This document shows positions 14,117 to 15,930 of a stretch of DNA of 15,930 bases, piece after piece. Position 1 is the first letter of the stretch. Each line of letters opens with the position of its first letter. A program made the position numbers and the translations under genes. The stretch is from the NCBI GenBank assembly GCA_910585655.1, contig CAJUFW010000069.1:1-15930 (forward strand), in the 5' to 3' direction. The notes beneath the pieces were generated by a model, which made no database searches, was not told the origin of the DNA, and was given only the letters and a program-made list of their open reading frames with translations. This DNA comes from an uncultured Lachnospiraceae bacterium. Its GTDB lineage: Bacteria > Bacillota_A > Clostridia > Lachnospirales > Lachnospiraceae.

Positions 14117-15151
14117 ATGACGAAAAAAGCGACGATCCGGGACGTGGCAAAAGAGGCAGAAGTATCGGTAGCCACGGTTTCACGGGTATTAAATGGACAA
14201 AGTGGATTTTCTGCAAAGACGCAGCAGCGCGTATGGGATACCATTAAGACATTAGGGTATGAACGGACGGAAACCGAGCATGGAAAAAAAGAAAAGCAGG
14301 TTCCGCGTGCGCTTGGGCTGATCGTACCGCAGGTCAATGAATATTTTTGTGGATCGCTTATGCGGAGTGTGGAGGATGCTGCACGGAAGCGTGGATATGT
14401 AGTAATTTTGTGCAATGCAGGAGCAGATGCGGTCTATGGTGATACCTTTGTCCGCTTATTAAAACTTCAGCAGATTGCAGGGATTATTGCCTGTAGCATC
14501 CCCCCGGATTCGCCGCTGATCCAGACTATTTGGGAAGCGGGTATTCCATGTGTCTTGATTGACAGTGTTTCCTATGAATATCCGTTTCCTTATGTAAAAA
14601 TCGACGATTTTCAGGGTATGTATGCCGCTACCAAGTTTTTGCTTGACCGGGGACATCGCCGGATAGCGATTCTTTCCGGGAAGTTAAAAGATCCGGTGGC
14701 AGGCTTTCCACGAATGGAAGGCTATCGGCAGGCGCTCCGTGAGGAGGGTCTTGCTTCTGATCCAAAGCTGGAAGCATTTGCAGGTAATTTTAGTTATGAA
14801 AGCGGGCAAAAAGCATTTGAAGAATTGGTTTCCAGGAAAGCAGAGTTTACCGGATTGGTAGTTTGCAGCGACGTAGTAGCTGCAGCAGCGATCAACGCTG
14901 CTGCCAAATGTGGAATCCGGGTGCCGCAGGATCTTTCCGTAGTCGGGTTTGATGATTCTAAGATTGCGTCCTTGCTTACCCCGCCACTGACTTCTGTGGC
15001 GCAGCCTTACGAACAGATGGGGGAAACGGCAGTGCATATCCTGGTACGTGTGATTGAACAAGGCGTTCAGGTAGAAAGCAGAGTATTCCCGGTACAGGTC
15101 GTAGAACGGGAGACTACTCGCAGGCTGGAAGAGGACGAGCAGGAAAACTGA
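14117..15151 (+). CDS. LacI-family transcriptional regulator
   Basis: A 344-residue repressor-type regulator. The N-terminal helix-turn-helix reads ATIRDVAKEAEVSVATVSRV (residues 5-24), with the hinge helix region after GQSGFSAKTQQRVW. The periplasmic-binding-protein-like sensor domain follows: ALGLIVPQVNEYFCGSLMRS, FLLDRGHRRIAILSG and LSVVGFDDSKIASLLTPPLT are family hallmarks. The effector is probably the imported sugar or a product of it. The likely target is the importer promoter at 8401 with its CG-centred palindromes. I chose the ATG at 14117 because MTKKATIRDVA is the normal LacI-type start and AAAGGTG lies 8 bases upstream; the in-frame ATG at 14081 sits inside the leader hairpin. It lies 129 bases after the oxidoreductase and ends before an intrinsic terminator. 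Confidence 0.93.
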   Translation: MTKKATIRDVAKEAEVSVATVSRVLNGQSGFSAKTQQRVWDTIKTLGYERTETEHGKKEKQVPRALGLIVPQVNEYFCGSLMRSVEDAARKRGYVVILCNAGADAVYGDTFVRLLKLQQIAGIIACSIPPDSPLIQTIWEAGIPCVLIDSVSYEYPFPYVKIDDFQGMYAATKFLLDRGHRRIAILSGKLKDPVAGFPRMEGYRQALREEGLASDPKLEAFAGNFSYESGQKAFEELVSRKAEFTGLVVCSDVVAAAAINAAAKCGIRVPQDLSVVGFDDSKIASLLTPPLTSVAQPYEQMGETAVHILVRVIEQGVQVESRVFPVQVVERETTRRLEEDEQEN

Positions 15152-15181
15152 ATAGGTACGCTACGGGGCGTGTTATAAAGT

Positions 15182-15211
15182 AAAAAAGCAGGAGATTTAT
15201 CCTGCTTTTTT
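15182..15211 (+). terminator. Intrinsic terminator after the LacI gene
   Basis: The stem AAAAAAGCAGGA (15182-15193) / TCCTGCTTTTTT (15200-15211) with a 6-base loop ends in a T-run. The A-run on the other side makes it symmetric, so it could stop transcription from either direction. Confidence 0.9.
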
Positions 15212-15298
15212 GTATCATAGAAAAGTTTTCCAAACTTCCTTATGATACAAAAAGCCCTCCGGGCAGGCTGCACACTCGCGCGAAAGGAAGATGTTGCC
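15212..15298. repeat. Hairpin-cluster dispersed repeat, copy B
   Basis: Closely matches copy A (8029-8113). The lead palindrome is GTATCATAGAAAAGTTT-TCC-AAACTTCC... (15212-15248, 15 of 17 pairs), followed by GCCC-TCC-GGGC and an ACTCGCGCGAA segment. TATG/CATA in copy A becomes TATC/GATA here, and GTTC/GAAC becomes GTTT/AAAC, so pairing survives the changes. The final hairpin is cut after GATGTTGCC (15298). Confidence 0.8.
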
Positions 15299-15380
15299 AA
15301 TAAACCCCAAGGCGACTCCCAAGGTTTCAATTAGCAGAAGCCGTAGTAGGCAGGGTTATGAAATTTATTGTTCCCTTTGG

Positions 15381-15409
15381 TTGATAGTATTCCGAAAATA
15401 AGATATACT
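15381..15409 (+). promoter_or_regulatory. Promoter before the broken Fic gene
   Basis: TTGATA (15381-15386), a 17-base spacer and TATACT (15404-15409), followed by AAAAGGAG about 11 bases before the ATG at 15435. The promoter looks intact although the gene behind it is decayed. Confidence 0.65.
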
Positions 15410-15434
15410 ATTGAAAAAAGGAGATGCAGTCTTT

Positions 15435-15822
15435 ATGTATATAACGGTAAAGCAGGCAGCAGAAACGTGGGGAATTTCTGACAGATGAGTGCGTATATTT
15501 TGCTCGGAAGGAAAAATTTCGGGAGCTACACGAGAAGGGCGTAGTTGGATGATCCCATCAGATGCGAAAAAACCTCAGGATGGACGCTTTAAAGCGACAG
15601 AAAGTTTACTGGCAGCCATAGACAGGGAGAAAAGAGAACTGGATACCAAACGTCCGTTGACGGAGGGTGATCTGGAACGCTTGACGGAGGAATTCGCTAT
15701 TGAGTATACTTATAATTCAAATGCAATAGTTGGAGATTTATAGGAATAGTACAGAGCATATCATTCCCCGGCTTGCACGGTTTCATATTGAATTTGAGGG
15801 GATTCATCCTTTTATTGATGGA
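15435..15822 (+). pseudogene. Decayed Fic-family protein gene
   Basis: The frame starts MYITVKQAAETWGISDR (helix-turn-helix-like start seen in some Fic proteins) and meets TGA at 15486-15488, where an Arg codon would fit. It continues as VRIFCSEGKISGATREGRSW to EEFAIEYTYNSNAI (15728), the usual N-terminal Fic segment including the Asn-rich part before the inhibitory/active region. It then stops at 15741-15743. In the +1 frame, HIIPRLARFHIEFEGIHPFI (about 15757-15816) is the start of the Fic core motif HPFxxGNGRxGR, but it breaks after HPFIDG (15822) before the GNGR part. Roughly a third of the protein between the two pieces and everything after are missing. Fic proteins AMPylate targets; this copy cannot be active. 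Confidence 0.85.
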
Positions 15823-15906
15823 TTTAGCATGGTGGTATTTTGCTCCTAAATTGTAATCTATAAATGAGCAAATATTGAAATTTGCACAAAACTACCCTAC
15901 CAATTT

Positions 15907-15930
15907 CAAAACAGCTTCAAGTGACGCACC
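15907..15930 (+). repeat. Possible third copy of the leader repeat, cut by window end
   Basis: CAAAACAGCTTC (15907-15918) is identical to the opening of both leader repeats (11823 and 12785), and the following bases AAGTGACGCACC resemble GTAATGAAAGCACCC of copy 2. Only 24 bases are visible, so this could be coincidence. Confidence 0.45.

Noticed and set aside
15486..15488. TGA read as selenocysteine or another recoding event
   Set aside because: Fic proteins have no selenocysteine at this place, an Arg codon fits, and the gene has two further disabling lesions.
1..15930. CRISPR array, tRNA or rRNA genes, intact insertion sequence or phage genes
   Set aside because: I saw no spaced direct repeats of CRISPR type, no tRNA-like cloverleaf, no rRNA sequence and no transposase or phage structural gene.

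Overview
The window looks like one end of a short-read contig from a Gram-positive gut-type Clostridium, most likely a Lachnospiraceae member. The grounds are moderate GC content, strong AGGAGG-type ribosome binding sites, near-consensus TTGACA/TATAAT promoters, the tatD-lepA-hemW gene order and a LacI-controlled lipoprotein-dependent sugar importer. The family assignment is inference. The first 34 bases are not genomic: they match the Illumina TruSeq read-2 adapter, so the DegV gene behind them is cut by the assembly.

Left part (35-5262): a truncated degV/fakB-type gene reads leftward. Back-to-back with it, a near-perfect promoter drives a rightward housekeeping run: tatD (3'-5' exonuclease family), lepA (elongation factor 4), hemW (radical-SAM haem chaperone) and a small metallo-beta-lactamase-fold hydrolase. 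A densely folded stretch without genes (5252-5425) follows, with several inverted repeats and two mutually exclusive pairings.

Middle part (5451-8027): a membrane-anchored GH66 enzyme (dextranase or cycloisomaltooligosaccharide glucanotransferase family) is followed after 3 bases by a GNAT acetyltransferase. A strong intrinsic terminator closes this unit, and a hairpin-rich dispersed repeat (copy A) lies directly after it.

Right part (8401-15211): a TTGACA-17-TACAAT promoter with palindromic TTACGTAA sites in its leader drives a CUT1 sugar importer (lipoprotein binding protein and two permeases, no ATPase), then a ThuA-domain protein and a Gfo/Idh/MocA oxidoreductase. A LacI-family regulator with its own promoter follows. 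The gene set matches the rhizobial trehalose locus thuEFG-(K)-AB with its LacI-type regulator, minus the ATPase. A plausible joint role is uptake of a glucoside or disaccharide and its processing by oxidation (3-keto-sugar chemistry). The nearby surface GH66 enzyme might supply glucooligosaccharides, but it is a separate transcription unit and this link is a guess.

Two copies of a roughly 110-base structured repeat sit immediately before the ThuA and oxidoreductase genes. They show coordinated changes on both arms of the outer helix, and a likely third copy is cut by the window end. After the lacI terminator come copy B of the other repeat and a decayed Fic-family gene carrying a stop codon, an internal deletion and a missing catalytic core.
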